Source of the DNA: Podarcis raffonei
Taxonomy: Eukaryota > Chordata > Lepidosauria > Squamata > Lacertidae
Reading direction: 5' to 3'
DNA: 64,000 bases
Assembly: GCF_027172205.1 (NCBI RefSeq)
Contig: NC_070604.1
Span: forward strand, 74,375,023 to 74,439,022
The notes under the pieces are model-generated. The model saw nothing but the letters and a program-made list of their open reading frames with translations. It had not been told where the DNA came from and did not search any database. The position numbers and the translations under genes were made by a program. This document shows, in pieces, positions 61,801-64,000 of the stretch (positions within the stretch are counted from its first letter, which is position 1; every line of letters starts with the position of its first letter).

Positions 61801-63889
61801 GGCTTCACCATGAGGATGCATAAGCATTCATGTATATATAGATAATTGTTATCTACCTGTTTTATATCTCTGTAATCGTTAATTGTTCTTCTCATTTTTT
61901 GACAGAACAAAACACCTCTGGTAAATGAAAGTTTGAAAAAGTTTTTAAATACAAAAGATGGTAAGCTCTGTCTCTGCTAGTTAAAGATACCATATATATT
62001 CCCAATTAATGTGTGGACACTGATGCAGATCAGTGAGGGAGTTTCTGTGGTTCTTTGGTGATGTAAGCAGGCTTAAATCACAACAGGAGATATCATTACA
62101 GTACTGTTCAAAGATGGCTCATTGCAGTGGGAAGTAGATGTACAGCAAACAGGGGTTAGCCTGTCCTTCCATAGATAAAAGCAAGCCATAGACAATTTCT
62201 GGTTAATTCAGAGCAAGGTTCACTAATGTAGAAGGCAGAACATTCTGCAGTCTGTTGTCCAGGGAGTTTTTAAAGGCCTCATCTACAACTGATGCCACTG
62301 CAGCTAACTGTGTCTGATGTTCTTACTTGCTTACCTTCTGTTTTTTCTTTGCCCTTTTTATAATCTCTGCTTTTTTTTATGCTAGAATTTTCCCAAACAA
62401 GGGCTTCTCCAAATTCTGTTAACTTTGCATCATCCCTCTTAATTTAGTTCAAATTCCATCTTGTCAGCATTTGGTTGACAGAATCTGCAAATTCTACACT
62501 TTGCTATACTTTTGTTGGCTGCAAGTATAAGCATAAAACTTCAAGCAGTTTCAGAGTGAAAGTTTTGCTCATTCCAGACCTTTGAATTATAAAACTGGAG
62601 GAAGGGAAACTAAACAGGAATTAATAAATGGATTAAAAGCTGTACTTGGACCTGGTACTTTTCTGTATGTTCTTGAGCAAATCATTCTTGCTTCTGCCTA
62701 TGTAAAATAGGAATAGTAAGCTATCACGATTGTTGTATTGTGTAAAGAACACAAAGATTGTAAAATATTTTGAAGATTTAAAAGGCTTAATAAATCCTTT
62801 ATTCATAATAAAACCCAAACTCAAGTGAACGACATAGTTTTACAGTTAAAGGTCAGTCTCAGCAACCTCAGTGGAAACAAGACTGCATTTCATATTTAAA
62901 TGTAGGTTATAGCAAGTTTGCAGAGTGATTATTTGCCACATTTGGGAAATGGATATTTCCAGGGAAATGTGCTCAGTTGAATTGCTAACCAGTAATTGCT
63001 AGGGTTTTAGGCCTGAAGTAATTTGGAATTTACAGAAGTGTGTTTGTCCGAAATAAGACTTTAGTTTCTAGAAGATGTAAAATGGGTGGGGAACTGAATC
63101 TAGTCTATGGATCAGATCCCTGATTGCCCCCCCCAACCCATGAGTCAACTTTGATAAGTGCGCAGGACCTAAAATCTAAACTCTTTAAGCATTTAGGAAC
63201 TTGTATATGACATCAAGTGTGAGGCAGGTGGGTCTGGTTTGTGGGGAACTGCCTTAAAGGCCAAATTTAGACCCATATTGGGCCACATTAGACCCATGGG
63301 TCAGAGGTTCCCCACTGCTGGTGTAAAGGGAAGTCCTCCCTGTCTTTGTAGCCCTTCATAAAGGAGTGTTTCAGAGTATATGACTTACATAGTACTAGCC
63401 CTTCCTCCACCTATTTCTCCATTCTTCCTATTTTCCCGTTCTCAAATGTAGTATCACTAATACTGGATCTTCCTTTCCTTGTCTACCTTCAAAATAACCA
63501 TGCAATGAAAAGGGTTCCCTTGCTTAGAATTTCGTCCAGTCCCCGCCCAGCCTCACTACTGTACATTTAGGTTTTAATTTTGAACGCCAGTTTGGGAGCA
63601 ATTTTTGAAGAAATTCAATGAACTATAGGAAGACTTGTTTATTTACAAACAAATTCATTATTGAATGCCCAAAGCATTTTTTCACTATATCATACCTGTT
63701 TTGTAAACAGTAGCACTTAACTCACATTTCAACTGAAAACGTTAATAGTGAGTGCAAATGCTGTACAGGAAAACCAAATGTGGCTCATTTCTTTTTGTAG
63801 GTCGATTGGTGGCTAGTCTGGTTGCTGAATTTCTTCAATTCTTCAACCTTGATTTTACTTTGGCTGTCTTTCAGCCTGAATCAAGCACA
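58855..63889 (+). CDS. CEP43: CEP43 (FGFR1OP/FOP) centrosomal protein, N-terminal exons, cut by window edge
   Basis: CEP43 is a centriolar-satellite and distal-appendage protein needed to anchor microtubules at the centrosome and to start ciliogenesis; it is also a fusion partner of FGFR1 in leukaemia. Coding exons: 58855-58941, 61099-61152, 61906-61960, 63801-63889, all with GT-AG borders and matching phases (29, 18, 18+1/3 and 29+2/3 codons; 95 residues). The translation is nearly collinear with the human N terminus: the acidic start (EEDTELRDLLVQTLE), then AELRAAVFLALEEQEKVE, then NKTPLVNESLKKFLNTKDG. The last exon opens the LisH dimerisation motif (RLVASLVAEFLQFFNLDFTL). The ATG lies in a strong context (agcaagATGg) and is the only one in frame. 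The rest of the gene lies beyond the right edge. Confidence 0.97.
59340..59960 (-). mobile_element. CR1 fragment in CEP43 intron 1
   Basis: The plus strand is antisense to the CR1 region before the 3' end (for example gatcatcttggttgcccttc and the following tctgcacacacattccagc). It explains the open frame at 59739-59984. Confidence 0.75.
59961..63800. other. CEP43 introns, otherwise unassigned
   Basis: Apart from the exons, the CR1 and a possible MITE at 63066-63325, I see no feature. Confidence 0.5.
63066..63325. mobile_element. Possible hAT MITE in CEP43 intron 3
   Basis: Loosely inverted ends (gggtggggaactgaa and cagaggttccccactgctg). No firm target duplication. Confidence 0.4.
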
Positions 63890-64000
63890 GTAAGTAAGCA
63901 TTTTAATCATTATAACAACACATTAGAGAATAACACATTATATTCATTTTAATTCTTATAACAACACATAATATAATAACACATTTAATCATTATAATAA

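Noticed and set aside
1-64000. CRISPR arrays, operons, prophage or toxin-antitoxin systems
   Set aside because: The window is vertebrate nuclear DNA; the only regular short repeats are microsatellites.

Overview
This is vertebrate nuclear DNA: split genes with GT-AG introns, AT-rich intergenic sequence and CpG-rich promoters. The repeat set (CR1 and L2 LINEs, a BovB/RTE LINE, Sauria-type and CORE-type tRNA SINEs, many hAT and Tc1/mariner MITEs) points to a squamate reptile, most likely a lizard. I cannot name the species.

Three host genes are visible, in the order and orientation known from human 6q27 (RPS6KA2, RNASET2, CEP43/FGFR1OP). (1) 1-24.5 kb: the 5' end of RPS6KA2 on the minus strand. 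A first coding exon sits at 23653-23721 in a CpG island, a probable second exon at 15989-16042, and the rest of the gene runs off the left edge. (2) 40985-51847, with a 5' exon near 55.9 kb: complete RNASET2 on the minus strand, nine coding exons giving 246 residues with both catalytic blocks intact. (3) 58855 to the right edge: the first four coding exons (95 residues) of CEP43 on the plus strand, behind its own CpG-rich promoter. RNASET2 and CEP43 are divergent, with about 2.9 kb between their first exons.

The rest is intron and intergenic DNA full of mobile elements. The most unusual is a 2.1-kb unit at 16202-18303 inside RPS6KA2 intron 1. It is flanked by a 13-bp target duplication, has a 5' end resembling a LINE-1 leader, and encodes only a broken ORF1-like protein with an N-terminal PCNA-binding (PIP box) match and no reverse transcriptase. 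Other well-bounded insertions include two 123-bp hAT MITEs in opposite orientation (one nested in a CR1), three mariner-type MITEs within 800 bp of which two share a TA, a 5'-truncated BovB, a full Sauria SINE, three copies of a CORE-type SINE, and a solo LTR.

Several insertions touch RNASET2 splice signals. A tetranucleotide microsatellite forms the polypyrimidine tract of exon 6. A truncated SINE tail lies against the exon 3 donor. The solo LTR lies 70 bp from the exon 7 donor. I found no CRISPR array, rRNA gene, functional tRNA gene or prokaryotic feature.
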